Below are positions 15,152 through 24,827 of a DNA stretch of 40,384 bases, piece after piece. The notes under the pieces were generated by a model, which saw nothing but the letters and a program-made list of their open reading frames with translations, did no database searches and was not told the DNA's origin. Made by a program: the position numbers and the translations under genes. How positions within the stretch are numbered: position 1 is the stretch's first letter; the number at the start of each line of letters is the position of its first letter. This DNA comes from Chitinophaga pinensis (GTDB lineage: Bacteria > Bacteroidota > Bacteroidia > NS11-12g > UBA9320), in assembly GCA_945897885.1 (NCBI GenBank), contig CAMDGU010000026.1:1-40384 (forward strand). Reading direction: 5' to 3'.

Positions 15152-16408
15152 TTATCTAAGTTTAAAAGTGATAATGGTTAAAATGGCCAGCATAATTCCA
15201 ACTATCCAAAAGCGGGTTACAATTTTAGGTTCGGCATATCCTTTCTTTTGAAAATGATGGTGAAGCGGTGACATCAGAAATATTCGACGTCCTTCACCAA
15301 ATCGTTTTTTTGTATATTTGAAATAACTAACCTGTAATACCACACTTAGATTTTCAACTAAAAAAATACCACACAGGATTGGGATTAATAGCTCCTTGCG
15401 AAGCATAATGGCTATTACAGCTATAATTCCACCGATAGACAAACTACCGGTATCTCCCATAAATACTTGAGCCGGAAATGAATTGTACCATAAAAATCCG
15501 ATGCATGCCCCTACAAATGAGGCAAGAAAAATGGTTAACTCTCCCTGATTTGGGAGGTACATTATATTTAGGTAGTCGGCAAAAATGATATTGCCTGATA
15601 AGAATGCCAATAAGGCTAATGTGGCGCCAATTATGGCCGAACTTCCGGCAGCGAGGCCATCTATTCCGTCGGTAAGGTTTGCTCCATTAGAAACGGCTGT
15701 TACTATAAATATAACAACTATTATAAAGGCAATCCAAGCATATTTTTGTGCTTTTGTATCATTAAAAAAGAATAGAAGTTTGGCATAATCAAATTCATGG
15801 GACTTAACAAAGGGAACTGTGGTTATTGTGGATTTAACGTCCTGAACATAGATTGTTTTGCCATTTTCAAGTTGTCTTACAGTTGAATTAGCTTTTATTT
15901 CTTCTGTTACTTCCTTTTCTGAGTATGTTTCGCGAATGACAACGCTCGGATGAAAATAAAGAGTAGCGCCTACAATAATTCCAATCCCTATTTGTCCTAC
16001 AATTTTGAATCTTCCTGCTAATCCTTCTTTATTTTTTCTGTAAGTTTTAATGTAATCATCCAAAAATCCTATAAGGCCTAACCAGATAGTGGTAATGAGC
16101 ATCAGAACAATATAAATATTGCTAAGCTTTGCAAATAGGAGGGTTGGAATAAGGATGGCTCCAAGAATAATTAATCCACCCATTGTAGGGGTTCCTCTCT
16201 TTGTATTTTCACCTTCCAGTCCTAATTGGCGGATGGTTTCAGAAGCTTGCCTTTTTCTTAAAATATGGATTAAACTTTTTCCGTAAACCAGTGATATGGT
16301 TAAAGAAAGAATAATGGCCAATCCGGCTCGGAAAGTAATGTACTGAAAGGCTCCTGTTCCGGGAACATTAAAGTGCGAGTGTAGGTAATTAAATAAATAA
16401 TAAAGCAT
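15152..16408 (-). CDS. mraY: Phospho-N-acetylmuramoyl-pentapeptide transferase (MraY)
   Basis: An integral membrane enzyme that transfers phospho-MurNAc-pentapeptide to undecaprenyl phosphate, making lipid I. It has 418 residues, about 50-60 longer than E. coli MraY; the extra length lies in a soluble loop (about 155-210, from [13 protein letters not shown] to [11 protein letters not shown]), which is usual in Bacteroidetes. Catalytic landmarks are GFLDDYIK (about 115), [13 protein letters not shown] (about 245), [12 protein letters not shown] (about 325) and the C-terminal HHHFQKKG. Confidence 0.97.
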   Translation of the reverse strand: MLYYLFNYLHSHFNVPGTGAFQYITFRAGLAIILSLTISLVYGKSLIHILRKRQASETIRQLGLEGENTKRGTPTMGGLIILGAILIPTLLFAKLSNIYIVLMLITTIWLGLIGFLDDYIKTYRKNKEGLAGRFKIVGQIGIGIIVGATLYFHPSVVIRETYSEKEVTEEIKANSTVRQLENGKTIYVQDVKSTITTVPFVKSHEFDYAKLLFFFNDTKAQKYAWIAFIIVVIFIVTAVSNGANLTDGIDGLAAGSSAIIGATLALLAFLSGNIIFADYLNIMYLPNQGELTIFLASFVGACIGFLWYNSFPAQVFMGDTGSLSIGGIIAVIAIMLRKELLIPILCGIFLVENLSVVLQVSYFKYTKKRFGEGRRIFLMSPLHHHFQKKGYAEPKIVTRFWIVGIMLAILTIITFKLR

Positions 16409-16410
16409 GG

Positions 16411-17868
16411 TTATTTTATGTTTTCAAATGCTTGTTTTAATTTTTTAAAATCATCAAAGTGGCTTTTTAAGCCATTTACTTCTTGATAATCTTCATGACC
16501 TTTTCCCGCCAATAGAATTATATCCCCTTTTTTTGTCTGACTCACAGCCACTTCTATGGCTTCTTCACGATTAGTTATTTTTAGGATTTTTTTTACATTT
16601 TGAACTTTCACTCCCGCCTTCATTTCTGAAATAATAGTTTCAGGATTTTCAGATCGAGGATTATCACTTGTAAAAATTGCCTTATCGCTCAATGAGCTGG
16701 CTATATCACCCATTAAGGGTCTTTTTTCTTTGTCCCTATCTCCTCCGCATCCTATAACCGTTATTAAAACTTCGTTTCTTGTTCTTGCCTTATTTATGGT
16801 TTCTAATACATTTTTAATGGCATCAGGCGTGTGAGCATAATCTATTATTCCAATAACGCCACCTTCGCTCCTCACAATTTCAAATCTCCCTTTAGCTCCT
16901 TTTGTATTAGTTAATGCTTTAATGATTTTTTCTTTCGGTTCGCCCAAAATAAAGGCAGTGCCATATACAGCTAAAAGATTGTAAGCATTAAAATCACCTG
17001 ATAAGCTATACCAAGCTTGGGTTCCGTCAATATCAAGAAGCAATCCTGTAAGGTCGCTTTCAATTATTTTTCCTTTAAAATCAGAAGTAGTTTTAAGGCT
17101 GTATGAATATTTTGAAGCTTTAGTGTTTTGTAATAAAACCAATCCGTTTTTATCATCCTTGTTGGTTAATGCAAATGCGGTTGAAGGTAATTGGTCAAAG
17201 AATTGTTTCTTAGCTTTTAGATAATTTTCGAAAGTTTTATGGTAGTCAAGATGATCATGTGTAATATTAGTAAAAATTCCCCCGGTAAAAGTTAATCCTC
17301 CTATTCTATTTTGATCGACAGCATGACTACTCACTTCCATAAAGCAGTATTCACACCCTTTTTCTACCATATTTGATAAAAGTAAATTGAGAGAAATAGG
17401 ATCTGGAGTTGTATGTGTACTTGGAATAACTTCTTCACCAATCATGTTTTGAATGGTAGAAATTAGTCCGCATTTATATCCAAAGTTTATAAAAAGATTT
17501 TTTAGAAGAGTTGCTACCGTTGTCTTTCCATTGGTTCCGGTCACTCCTATAAGTTTAATTTTAGAAGATGGATTGTTGTAAAAATTTGAAGCTATTTGAC
17601 CAATGATATCTCTTGAATTTTTAACTAAAATATAATTGAAATCTTTTGGGCAATCCGAAGGGATTTTTTCACAAATTATTGCTGAAGCTTTCCTTTCAAT
17701 AGCATCTTTAATAAATAAATGACTATCTATTATGTTGCCTTTTAACGCAATAAAGAGATCATTTTTATTGATTAATCTATTATCAGTTTTTATCGAACTT
17801 ATTGAAATATTTGAATCATAAGATTCTAATACAGCTATATTATTTAATATTTTTCCTAAAGAGGTCAT
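16411..17868 (-). CDS. murE: UDP-MurNAc-tripeptide synthetase (MurE)
   Basis: A cytoplasmic ligase adding the third stem-peptide residue. It has 485 residues, with the ATP loop [15 protein letters not shown] (about 108-122), substrate motif TTPDP (about 151) and, in the C-terminal domain, [13 protein letters not shown]. The DNPR motif is the mark of MurE enzymes that add meso-diaminopimelate, so the peptidoglycan is probably of the mDAP type. The ATG shares one base with the ftsI stop (TAATG), and mraY follows after 2 nt. Confidence 0.97.
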   Translation of the reverse strand: MTSLGKILNNIAVLESYDSNISISSIKTDNRLINKNDLFIALKGNIIDSHLFIKDAIERKASAIICEKIPSDCPKDFNYILVKNSRDIIGQIASNFYNNPSSKIKLIGVTGTNGKTTVATLLKNLFINFGYKCGLISTIQNMIGEEVIPSTHTTPDPISLNLLLSNMVEKGCEYCFMEVSSHAVDQNRIGGLTFTGGIFTNITHDHLDYHKTFENYLKAKKQFFDQLPSTAFALTNKDDKNGLVLLQNTKASKYSYSLKTTSDFKGKIIESDLTGLLLDIDGTQAWYSLSGDFNAYNLLAVYGTAFILGEPKEKIIKALTNTKGAKGRFEIVRSEGGVIGIIDYAHTPDAIKNVLETINKARTRNEVLITVIGCGGDRDKEKRPLMGDIASSLSDKAIFTSDNPRSENPETIISEMKAGVKVQNVKKILKITNREEAIEVAVSQTKKGDIILLAGKGHEDYQEVNGLKSHFDDFKKLKQAFENIK

Positions 17869-19973
17869 TAGATTTTTAGTTTAATAAGTAATGTTTTTCC
17901 TTTAACTAATTTACTCCTTGGCGAAATAGACTGCCAATAAACTCTTCCATAACCTGAGGCTAAAATTTTTAATTTCTTTGCTTCAGCCACCTCGATAGCA
18001 TTTCTCAATCCCATTCCAGCAAGATTAGGGACTAAGTTTGATCCATCTTGATATACGACATAATCATACTCTCCTATGGAATCCTTTTTTGCAATAATCC
18101 AATCCCCTGTCTCACCAGAAGAGTGGTAATCGTAATTTGTGAATTTTTTGAGAAAGTTAGTTGTGAGACTCTTTTTGCCAACAATAGTAATGGGTAGTGA
18201 ATTGTTATCAGCAAAAGTATCAGACAGGCTAGTTCCAATATTTTGGTGGATGCCTGATAATTTTTCTGCAATTTCTTTTGCAATAGGAGCAGCTACAATT
18301 CCTCCAAAATATCCTCCAACTTTAGGCTTATTAACTACTATGATGATTGAGTATTTAGGTTTCTCAGCAGGAAAATATCCTGCAAATGATGAATTATATT
18401 CCCCTTCGGAATAACCCTTTCCATGGGCTATTCTGGCTGTTCCTGTTTTTCCGGCAATTTTTACCCTGCTAGTATTTATCCCTTTGGCAGTGCCACTATC
18501 CACCACCCCACAAAGAAGATTTTTTATTTTTTTAATTGTGCTTTCGCTCGCTATTTCGTCATTAATTATTTGTGTTTTAAATTTTTTCTCAATTTCGCCC
18601 TTTTGACCAATAGCTTTAATAATAAATGGTTTGACCATTTCTCCGTCATTTGCAACTGCGTTGTACACAGTTAGTAATTGCAAAGGAGTTAATCGGATTT
18701 CGTAACCAATAGACATCCAAGGCAAACTTATCCTACTCCACGTTTTGGTTCCTGGTGATTTAACAAAAGGTTTTCCTTCTCCTGATAATTCTAATCCCAA
18801 AGGTTTGTCCAATTTCAATTCTTTAATAAAATCAACAAATTCTTTTGGATTATCTTTAAATACATCCATTACAGAGGTAGAAATCCCTACATTGGAAGAG
18901 TGCTCAAATGCATAGGAAAAGGACTGTTTTTTGAATGGTGACGACTCGGCATCTTCCATTATTTTATCACCTATTTTTAGTTGTCCATAGTTAATTAGAA
19001 CTGAATCATTAGTTTCAATTTTTTCTTTTTCTAAAAGGGCCAATGCTGAAATTATTTTAAATGTGGAACCAGGCTCAAAACTTTCACCAAAAGCATAGTT
19101 GAATGTTTCCTTATAATTATTTATTCCGTTTTCAGTTAAATTGGCAATTGCTTTTATTTCTCCGGTTTTAACATCCATAACAACTACACATCCATGGTGT
19201 GCATTGTGTTTACATAAACCAGTTAGTAACGCCTGGTTAACTATATCTTGGATATTTACATCAATAGTTGTGTAAATATCTTTTCCATCTATAGGTTCTA
19301 CTTCGTTGTTATCATTTACCGGGCGATATCCACCTGCAATACGTTGCATCAACCTGCGGCCTGTAATGCCTGCTAATTCTGAATCATAAGCTCCTTCTAT
19401 TCCAACTCGCTCTTTCCCAACTCCACTGCCAGTATACCCTATAGTTCGGGCCAATAGATTTTTGAAAGGCATAACTCGGTAGTTATCTTCCTCGATAATA
19501 AGTCCGCTTTTAAATCTTCCTTTTTTATAGAGGGGCCATGTTTTTATTTCTTTAATATCTAAGTAACTAAGCTTCCGTTTTAATAAAAAATATCTGTTTT
19601 TTTCAAGCCTTCCCTTTTTAAATTCTAATAGATAGTCAACCTCAGATTGATCTTTAAATTTTTCGGCAAATTTTGCAGATAGCAAAGGAATGTATGCCCT
19701 AAAAGTATCTTGGGGCAATACCGTAAGATCCATTCTTATTTCATAGCGTGGAACTGAGGTGGCCAATAGTGTTCCATCATGAGAATAGATATTTCCGCGT
19801 ACAGCTTGAATTACTTTATATTTTAAGGTTAAACTGTCACTTAAGGCTCTCCATTTGGCGCCATCTACCATTTGAATATTAAATATATACCAAACCACCA
19901 ATGCTGAAAATGCAATGACACAGCTAAAGCTGAAAAATATACGGTTCAATATGGAACGTTTAATATTAGACAT
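17868..19973 (-). CDS. ftsI: Septal class B penicillin-binding protein FtsI (PBP3-like)
   Basis: The transpeptidase that crosslinks septal peptidoglycan in partnership with FtsW. It has 701 residues: a short cytoplasmic N-terminus, one membrane helix (about 13-34), the class B dimerisation/pedestal domain (about 50-230, with RGNIYSHDG), the transpeptidase domain with active-site S303 in STFK (303-306), SSN (359-361) and KTG (509-511), and one C-terminal PASTA domain (about 640-701). The PASTA extension is common in Bacteroidetes FtsI. It follows ftsL after 16 nt and overlaps murE by one base. Confidence 0.97.
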   Translation of the reverse strand: MSNIKRSILNRIFFSFSCVIAFSALVVWYIFNIQMVDGAKWRALSDSLTLKYKVIQAVRGNIYSHDGTLLATSVPRYEIRMDLTVLPQDTFRAYIPLLSAKFAEKFKDQSEVDYLLEFKKGRLEKNRYFLLKRKLSYLDIKEIKTWPLYKKGRFKSGLIIEEDNYRVMPFKNLLARTIGYTGSGVGKERVGIEGAYDSELAGITGRRLMQRIAGGYRPVNDNNEVEPIDGKDIYTTIDVNIQDIVNQALLTGLCKHNAHHGCVVVMDVKTGEIKAIANLTENGINNYKETFNYAFGESFEPGSTFKIISALALLEKEKIETNDSVLINYGQLKIGDKIMEDAESSPFKKQSFSYAFEHSSNVGISTSVMDVFKDNPKEFVDFIKELKLDKPLGLELSGEGKPFVKSPGTKTWSRISLPWMSIGYEIRLTPLQLLTVYNAVANDGEMVKPFIIKAIGQKGEIEKKFKTQIINDEIASESTIKKIKNLLCGVVDSGTAKGINTSRVKIAGKTGTARIAHGKGYSEGEYNSSFAGYFPAEKPKYSIIIVVNKPKVGGYFGGIVAAPIAKEIAEKLSGIHQNIGTSLSDTFADNNSLPITIVGKKSLTTNFLKKFTNYDYHSSGETGDWIIAKKDSIGEYDYVVYQDGSNLVPNLAGMGLRNAIEVAEAKKLKILASGYGRVYWQSISPRSKLVKGKTLLIKLKI

Positions 19974-19989
19974 TAATAATTCCTTGTTT

Positions 19990-20313
19990 TTATTTTATTA
20001 TTATAGGTGGTTCTGTGGCTGGTTTAATTCCTTCTTTTAGCATTTTTTGTTCTAAATTAGAACTCCTGCTACCATTAAGTATTTCCGTTTGAAGCGTTAT
20101 ATATTCAGAGTAGAGTTCTTTAACTTCTCTATTTAATCTCTCAATCTTTCTCACTTTTTTATCACTTCGGTGCGAGAAGAAAATATACATCAATAAAATT
20201 CCTGATAAGAATAAAACAAAGGGTAAGTGCCTCGTGATATTCTCGCGGGGGTTCTTAACAGATGGTGCTTCTGCATTTACATTTTTTTCTTTGTCTACTG
20301 AATTTTCTTCCAT
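19990..20313 (-). CDS. ftsL: FtsL-like bitopic division protein
   Basis: A 107-residue protein with a polar N-terminal tail (1-28), one membrane helix (about 30-46, PFVLFLSGILLMYIFF) and a short periplasmic coiled coil (about 50-90, KKVRKIERLNREVKELYSEY). This build, its size and the location between rsmH and ftsI mark it as the FtsL equivalent that activates FtsWI; sequence identity with classical FtsL is low, as usual. Its ATG shares one base with the rsmH stop (TAATG). Confidence 0.85.
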   Translation of the reverse strand: MEENSVDKEKNVNAEAPSVKNPRENITRHLPFVLFLSGILLMYIFFSHRSDKKVRKIERLNREVKELYSEYITLQTEILNGSRSSNLEQKMLKEGIKPATEPPIIIK

Positions 20314-21224
20314 TATTTTCTTTCTGCAATTCTAAGTTTAGCACTCCTCGCTCTTTGATTTTGAGATATTTCATCTTCATCCGGAGTAATTAGTTTTTTA
20401 TTAACCGGTTCAAAAGGGCGTATCAAGTTTCCAAATCCATCCTTAATATGATTTCCTTCTACATTTCCGGTATTAATGAAGTTTTTCACACATCTGTCTT
20501 CCAATGAATGATAAGACATTATAACCAATCGACCATTTGGTTTTAATAAATCATGGCATTGATTTAAAAAAAGTTCCAAATTTTTAATTTCATTGTTTAC
20601 CTCAATTCTTAACGCCTGAAATACCTTTGATAAAAAAGCATAATCTCCCATTTTAGGAGTTTGACTCTTAATAGCATCAAGCAAGTCCTGAACTTTTACT
20701 ATAGGTTTAAGTTGTCGGTATTGAATAATTGAATTTGCTAAATGGAAAGCATTATTAAGGTCACCATATTCCTTAAAAATTGCAGTTAATTCTTCCTGAT
20801 TATAGTCATTCAAAATATTAACCGCATCAACTTCAGCTCCCTGATCCATTCTCATATCGAGCCGCTCATCAAATCGATAGGAAAACCCCTTGCTCCCTTC
20901 ATTAATTTGAAATGATGAAATACCCAAATCTGCCAATATTCCGTCTACAGGAAGGGCTTTGTGATATTTCAAAAAATGTTTCATATACCTATAATTATGG
21001 TTTATTATTATTAATCGGGGGTCATCCCACCGGTTTTTTATTGCATCATCATCCTGGTCTATTCCAAAAAGTTTTTTAACGCGTTTGTCTGCCAATATCA
21101 ATTTAGCATGGCCACCTCCGCCAAATGTAGCATCAACATAAACACCCCCTTCTTTTATTGCTAGCCCTTCAATGCACTGAGTCGCCATTACCGGAACATG
21201 ATAACTATTCATTGCTGCTTTCAT
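20313..21224 (-). CDS. rsmH: 16S rRNA (cytosine1402-N4)-methyltransferase RsmH
   Basis: A SAM-dependent methyltransferase (old name MraW) that modifies C1402 of 16S rRNA in the decoding centre. It has 303 residues, with N-terminal YHVPVM, the SAM loop VDATFGGGGHAKLIL (about 31-45), DGILADLGISSFQ (about 95), SYRFDERLDMRMD (about 115) and a late SYHSLEDRCVKNF. Two in-frame ATGs (21224 and 21212) both lie inside the end of mraZ; either would give translational coupling. It is the second gene of the dcw operon. Confidence 0.97.
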   Translation of the reverse strand: MKAAMNSYHVPVMATQCIEGLAIKEGGVYVDATFGGGGHAKLILADKRVKKLFGIDQDDDAIKNRWDDPRLIIINHNYRYMKHFLKYHKALPVDGILADLGISSFQINEGSKGFSYRFDERLDMRMDQGAEVDAVNILNDYNQEELTAIFKEYGDLNNAFHLANSIIQYRQLKPIVKVQDLLDAIKSQTPKMGDYAFLSKVFQALRIEVNNEIKNLELFLNQCHDLLKPNGRLVIMSYHSLEDRCVKNFINTGNVEGNHIKDGFGNLIRPFEPVNKKLITPDEDEISQNQRARSAKLRIAERK

Positions 21225-21669
21225 TTTTACGACTCATTACGGTTTCAGCCATTTTTGAAAACTCATCTGGATCAATATCCATCTGGGCTTCGTAGTTTTT
21301 CTTGCTCCACATTTCTATCTTATTGTTGTAAGCATAAAGCACTACGTCATTTTCAATTTCAGCATAAAGCGAAAGTTTTTTGGGTATTAAAATTCTGTTG
21401 GCAGTATCCAATCCTACTTCAGTAGCTCCATTATTAAAAATTCGAATAAATTGGCGGTCTACCTTGTTAAAAGAGTCTAGACCTTCGAGTTTCTGAGTTT
21501 CTTTTTCCCAGTCTTCTCGGGTGTAAATAACAAGGCATTTATCAAATCCTCGATTAATTACAAGGTGATCAGATGAGCCTTCAGGTAGCTGTTTTTTTAA
21601 GCCGACAGGAAGAACCACACGCCCTTTAGCGTCTATTTTTCCATCAAATTCTCCAATAAATTTCGGCAT
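21205..21669 (-). CDS. mraZ: Transcriptional regulator MraZ
   Basis: A DNA-binding AbrB-like protein, the first gene of the dcw operon and in other bacteria a regulator of its own promoter. At 154 residues it has two tandem SpoVT/AbrB half-domains with the DxxxR-type signatures KIDAKGRVVLP (11-21) and LDTANRILIP (about 85). It overlaps rsmH by 20 nt. Spaced TGTG/TGGT motifs upstream (21704-21761) are a candidate autoregulatory operator. Confidence 0.97.
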   Translation of the reverse strand: MPKFIGEFDGKIDAKGRVVLPVGLKKQLPEGSSDHLVINRGFDKCLVIYTREDWEKETQKLEGLDSFNKVDRQFIRIFNNGATEVGLDTANRILIPKKLSLYAEIENDVVLYAYNNKIEMWSKKNYEAQMDIDPDEFSKMAETVMSRKNESSNE

Positions 21670-21703
21670 TGGTATCGGTATTAAAATTACGGGTGTAAAA
21701 TTA

Positions 21704-21761
21704 TGTGTTTATTAAACACAATTTACCACTTGATGACATTTTGAAACACATTTTATCCACA
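21704..21761 (-). promoter_or_regulatory. Candidate MraZ operator upstream of mraZ
   Basis: On the minus strand the motifs TGTGG, TGTGTTT, TGTCATC, TGGTAAA and TGTGTTT recur at roughly 10-12 nt, ending in the palindrome TGTGTTT-ATT-AAACACA (21704-21720). MraZ family members are known to bind several short TGGGN-like direct repeats about one helical turn apart before their own operon. The match here is by layout, not exact sequence. Confidence 0.4.
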
Positions 21762-21940
21762 TGGATTTTAATAGACATAAAATCAATGATTTAAAATTTT
21801 ATATTTTTCTTAAAACAGATGATATTATTTTTAAAAATTGAAGTTTTGAAGAGATATTTTAGATGAAAATTAAAATAAATCTGAAAAGTGGGGCAAGGTG
21901 TTAAAGGTTTTTTTATAAGCTTAAATCGATTTTTCGAGAA

Positions 21941-21971
21941 TTAGGTTTTACTGAAATTTTTGGTATGTTTG
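21941..21971 (+). promoter_or_regulatory. Bacteroidetes-type promoter of the gene at 22010
   Basis: TTAG (21941-21944), a 19-nt spacer, then TATGTTTG (21964-21971), an exact TAnnTTTG element. The -33 box differs from TTTG at one base. Predicted start is near 21977, giving a 5' leader of about 33 nt. Confidence 0.65.
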
Positions 21972-22009
21972 AATAAAAATTAACAAACTAAACTTTAAAT
22001 CTTATTGTC

Positions 22010-22516
22010 ATGAAACCTATCGGAGTATTTTTCTTAGGCCTAATTGCAGGCGTTTTAATTATGGTAACAATGTGTTTAATAGATACTATGCCTATTGATT
22101 GTGGATGCACAGTGGAAGTAATTACTCCACAAGATAGCTTACCTGCATCTCACGGTGATTCAATTAAGGTTAGTGATGTGTGGCAAATGATTAATAGCTT
22201 TGAAACTGATTTTATCAAACCAAATGCAAACCCAGAGCGCTATGTGGCGGAAGTATACGGAGGAAGAATTGGCAGAAAATCATTAGAGCTTTTATTGCGT
22301 GATAATGGGGGGCAAGGCGAATTTATAAATTTCAAGTTTGGTTTTCTTAACGAGCCCTTAGTAATTACTCCACCTCCGGTACCTCCGTTGCAGACGGGGC
22401 AAGTATATTTAATAATGAGCAATGGAATTTTACAAGAGGGTGTTCCAAATGATAATTTAATTATCAAAACAAGTGGAGAAGTGATGGCATTTTGTTCCCC
22501 AAAGTGTGCTGATTAA
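22010..22516 (+). CDS. Membrane-anchored protein of unknown function
   Basis: This 168-residue protein has one N-terminal hydrophobic segment (about 4-24, VFFLGLIAGVLIMVTMCLI) that is either an anchor or an uncleaved signal, followed by an extracytoplasmic part with a Cys pair (CGC near 31-33), a mixed alpha/beta stretch, a proline run PPPVPPL (about 124) and a second Cys pair near the end (CSPKC). The paired cysteines could form disulfides outside the cytoplasm. No domain is recognised. It has its own promoter and converges with the cyclase gene with no intervening base. The gene appears intact. Confidence 0.75.
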   Translation: MKPIGVFFLGLIAGVLIMVTMCLIDTMPIDCGCTVEVITPQDSLPASHGDSIKVSDVWQMINSFETDFIKPNANPERYVAEVYGGRIGRKSLELLLRDNGGQGEFINFKFGFLNEPLVITPPPVPPLQTGQVYLIMSNGILQEGVPNDNLIIKTSGEVMAFCSPKCAD

Positions 22517-24344
22517 TTAATCCTTTTCAATAAAATACATATCTATTTCACCTCTATTATTTACTGGTATTTTTCCTCTATAAATGAAATTTGGGAATTG
22601 ATTTTTTACTATTTCGTAGGTTCCTCCTGAAATATTAATTTTACCGGGCACCGAATTTTGCTCCATTCTGGCGGCTATATTAACTGCATCACCCCAAATA
22701 TCATACGCATATTTTTTTAGCCCTACTAAACCACTTACCACATTGCCGGTATAGATTCCTATTCGGAAATAAAATGCTTGATTAAACTTCTGAAGCATCT
22801 CTTGTTCTATTGATTCATTAAATTCCAAAAATTCGGCGGCGGCTTGAATTATTTCATATGCAGATTTTTGGCTGTCTTTATTAAGTCCTCCCACACACAT
22901 GTAGGCATCGCCAATTGTTTTAATCTTCTCAATCTCGTATTTTTCCGTTATTATATCAAATTGCTTAAAATATCTATCCAACATTTCTAACACTTCGGAA
23001 GGCTTTAAACTCTCGGCAATGTGTCTGAAATTTTTAACATCGCAAAACATAATTGTTGCTTCCGCTTGATTTTTAGGCAAAGATTTTCCGAATTTTTTAA
23101 GCTCCGCAACGGTTTCCTTGGGTAAAATATTAAGTAATAAATTTTCAGTAATCTTTTTCTGTTTGCTCAGTCAGCGGTAGGCAAAAATAATGACAATCAG
23201 AAATATTATAGCAAAAATTGTTATTACTGACAATATCAACTGTTTTATATTTTTGGCTTGTATTTCAAGATTATATTGAAATTCCTTTTCTATCCTGCTC
23301 AGCCTTAATAGTTACTTGTTCTTTTTCAAATTCATAGGTAGCTTGTGCCAAACTTATTTGGGAGGCAAAGTCACTATTTTCAATAGAGTCTTTTAGATTT
23401 TGATATGAATCGAAGTAATAAATCGCTTTTTTATAATCACCTTTTGCTTTATAAATTTGATATAAGATATTACAAGATTCTATTTTAGGGAGGGGGGCAG
23501 TGGTTAAGAGTGAATAATTATAAGCTTTTAGAGCTTCTATTAATGCTTGGCCAAAATCATTTTTTTTATACAGTATCTGAGCAAATGATGTGTGAATAAT
23601 TGAAACAGGAACGAACTCTTTATGACCTAAAAAATAAGGCAATAAGTTTTTGTAATATTTCATGGCCGAATCATAATTCTGTTGCCCTTTATAAATATTA
23701 GCCAAAGCCAGTCTACATTCGTTAATTTCGGTAGTATCTTTTCTAATTAATTTAATAACTAATGCAGAATCAATATAAAGTTTGGCATCATTATATTTTT
23801 GAAGAGCAATTAATGAGTAACCTATTAAATAATGCTGAGTCGACATTCTTCTTTGGTCTTTTAATTTTCTGTTTATTAAGAGTGAACCTTCAAAAAAATC
23901 AATGGCTTTAGCCCAGTTACTTTTAATAAAATAAACTATTCCGATACCCATTTTAGTGCGGGCAGTAAATTCATCATTTTTTATTTTTTCACTTTCCTTT
24001 AAAGAGATGTAAAAGTATTCAATTGCTTTTTTTGGTGCTATTTGCACCGTATAATTGTTACCCAAATAAAAGCTGCTTTCGATTATTCCAATGCTGTATT
24101 TTATTTTTACTGAAAGGTAGTATAGACTTGTTAATAGTCTATTTTCCGATTGAAGTGAATCATTTGACTGATAGTAGTATTTTTCATGTAGCTGCAATCC
24201 TGCATTTATCTTTGCAGTATCTGACTTGTCATTAAGCCACTTATTCTTTAAAGATTCGTAGGATTGTGCATTTGACAGATTAATAAAAAACAATCCTAAC
24301 AGCAGCAGAAAATACTTAATAGATATAGGTTTTAGTTTAATCAA
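22517..24344 (-). pseudogene. Broken TPR-transmembrane-adenylate cyclase gene
   Basis: Read across two lesions, this is one protein of about 600 residues: signal peptide (1-27, ending LSNAQ), six or more TPR-like repeats (to about 340), one membrane helix (LILSVITIFAIIFLIVIIFAY), the linker ENLLLNILPKETVAELKKFG and a class III nucleotide cyclase domain. The cyclase residues look intact: metal-site Asp in MFCDVKNF and TIGDAYM, adenine-selecting Lys and Asp in KIKTIGD and YDIWGD, and the Asn and Arg of DAVNIAARM. Lesion 1 is a frameshift at the T-run 23286-23289: the TPR part runs into a stop, whereas removing one base continues as QYNLEIQAKN. Lesion 2 is an in-frame TGA at 23171-23173, just after the membrane helix. 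The start at 24344 is a TTG. Either the gene is decayed or the sequence has errors. Confidence 0.85.
23271..24344 (-). CDS. TPR part of the broken cyclase gene (still open)
   Basis: This is the N-terminal open portion, 357 residues, ending six residues after the frameshift (DRKGISI). It has a signal peptide and TPR motifs such as FYLGNNYTVQIAPKKAIEYF and LANIYKGQQNYDSAMKYYKNL, and closes with the coiled-coil segment that normally leads into the membrane helix. On its own it would be an exported, unanchored TPR protein. The minus-strand element TATTTTTG at 24380-24373 is a candidate -7 box for it. Confidence 0.7.
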   Translation of the reverse strand: MIKLKPISIKYFLLLLGLFFINLSNAQSYESLKNKWLNDKSDTAKINAGLQLHEKYYYQSNDSLQSENRLLTSLYYLSVKIKYSIGIIESSFYLGNNYTVQIAPKKAIEYFYISLKESEKIKNDEFTARTKMGIGIVYFIKSNWAKAIDFFEGSLLINRKLKDQRRMSTQHYLIGYSLIALQKYNDAKLYIDSALVIKLIRKDTTEINECRLALANIYKGQQNYDSAMKYYKNLLPYFLGHKEFVPVSIIHTSFAQILYKKNDFGQALIEALKAYNYSLLTTAPLPKIESCNILYQIYKAKGDYKKAIYYFDSYQNLKDSIENSDFASQISLAQATYEFEKEQVTIKAEQDRKGISI

Positions 24345-24399
24345 TTGTATGAGTTAAATTCTATAAGGATGTCAAAAATACTCCTTTTTATTTTTATAA

Positions 24400-24436
24400 A
24401 TAAAAAAGTCCTGCTTCAATCAGAAACAGGACTTTG
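24400..24436 (-). terminator. Rho-independent terminator of the isc operon
   Basis: On the minus strand AAAGTCCTG (24435-24427), a 13-nt loop, and CAGGACTTT (24413-24405) form a perfect 9-bp stem followed by TTT and an AT-rich tract. It starts 22 nt past the iscA-type stop. Confidence 0.85.
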
Positions 24437-24457
24437 AATATGTTTAATTATTGAATT

Positions 24458-24802
24458 TTATACTGCGAAACTTTCACCGCAACCACACGTACGGCTAGCA
24501 TTTGGATTTATAAAATTAAAGCCTTTTCCGTTCAACCCATCACTAAAATCTAGTTCGGTGCCGGCCAGATAAAGAAAACTTTTAAGGTCACAAATTACTT
24601 TTATGCCATCATTAATAAATTCTTGATCACCTGGTTTTTGTTCATTATCAAAATCAAGATTGTAACTTAAACCACTGCATCCGCCACCTTTTACTGATAC
24701 ACGGATAAAATAATCATCCGTTAAATTTCCTTCTTCACGTAATGAAGCAATTTTATGTAACGCTTTTTCTGAAACGGTTATATGTCCAACGTCTGCTACC
24801 AT
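24458..24802 (-). CDS. A-type Fe-S cluster carrier (IscA/SufA/ErpA family)
   Basis: A small protein that receives Fe-S clusters from the scaffold and passes them to target enzymes. It has 114 residues, with the three conserved cysteines: one in GGGCSGLSY (about 42) and two in the C-terminal RTCGCGESF. Length is normal. Which of the A-type names applies cannot be decided, hence no symbol. It is the third gene of an iscS-iscU-iscA set and is followed by a strong terminator. A perfect 20-bp palindrome lies in the short gap to iscU. Confidence 0.93.
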   Translation of the reverse strand: MVADVGHITVSEKALHKIASLREEGNLTDDYFIRVSVKGGGCSGLSYNLDFDNEQKPGDQEFINDGIKVICDLKSFLYLAGTELDFSDGLNGKGFNFINPNASRTCGCGESFAV

Positions 24803-24827
24803 ATATAAATTTATTTTTTATTTATTA

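Larger units (their letters stand above)
21670..22009. other. Divergent regulatory region between mraZ and an orphan gene
   Basis: A 340-bp AT-rich spacer. Next to mraZ it holds repeated TGTG-type motifs and a perfect palindrome; near 21941-21971 it holds a plus-strand promoter. No gene is seen in the remaining roughly 180 bp (21762-21940), which is extremely AT-rich. Confidence 0.6.

Noticed and set aside
23171-23173. TGA recoded as an amino acid in the cyclase gene
   Set aside because: TGA is used as a normal stop elsewhere in the window (for example the murG and yidD-like genes) and a frameshift lies 110 bp away in the same gene, so decay or error is simpler.
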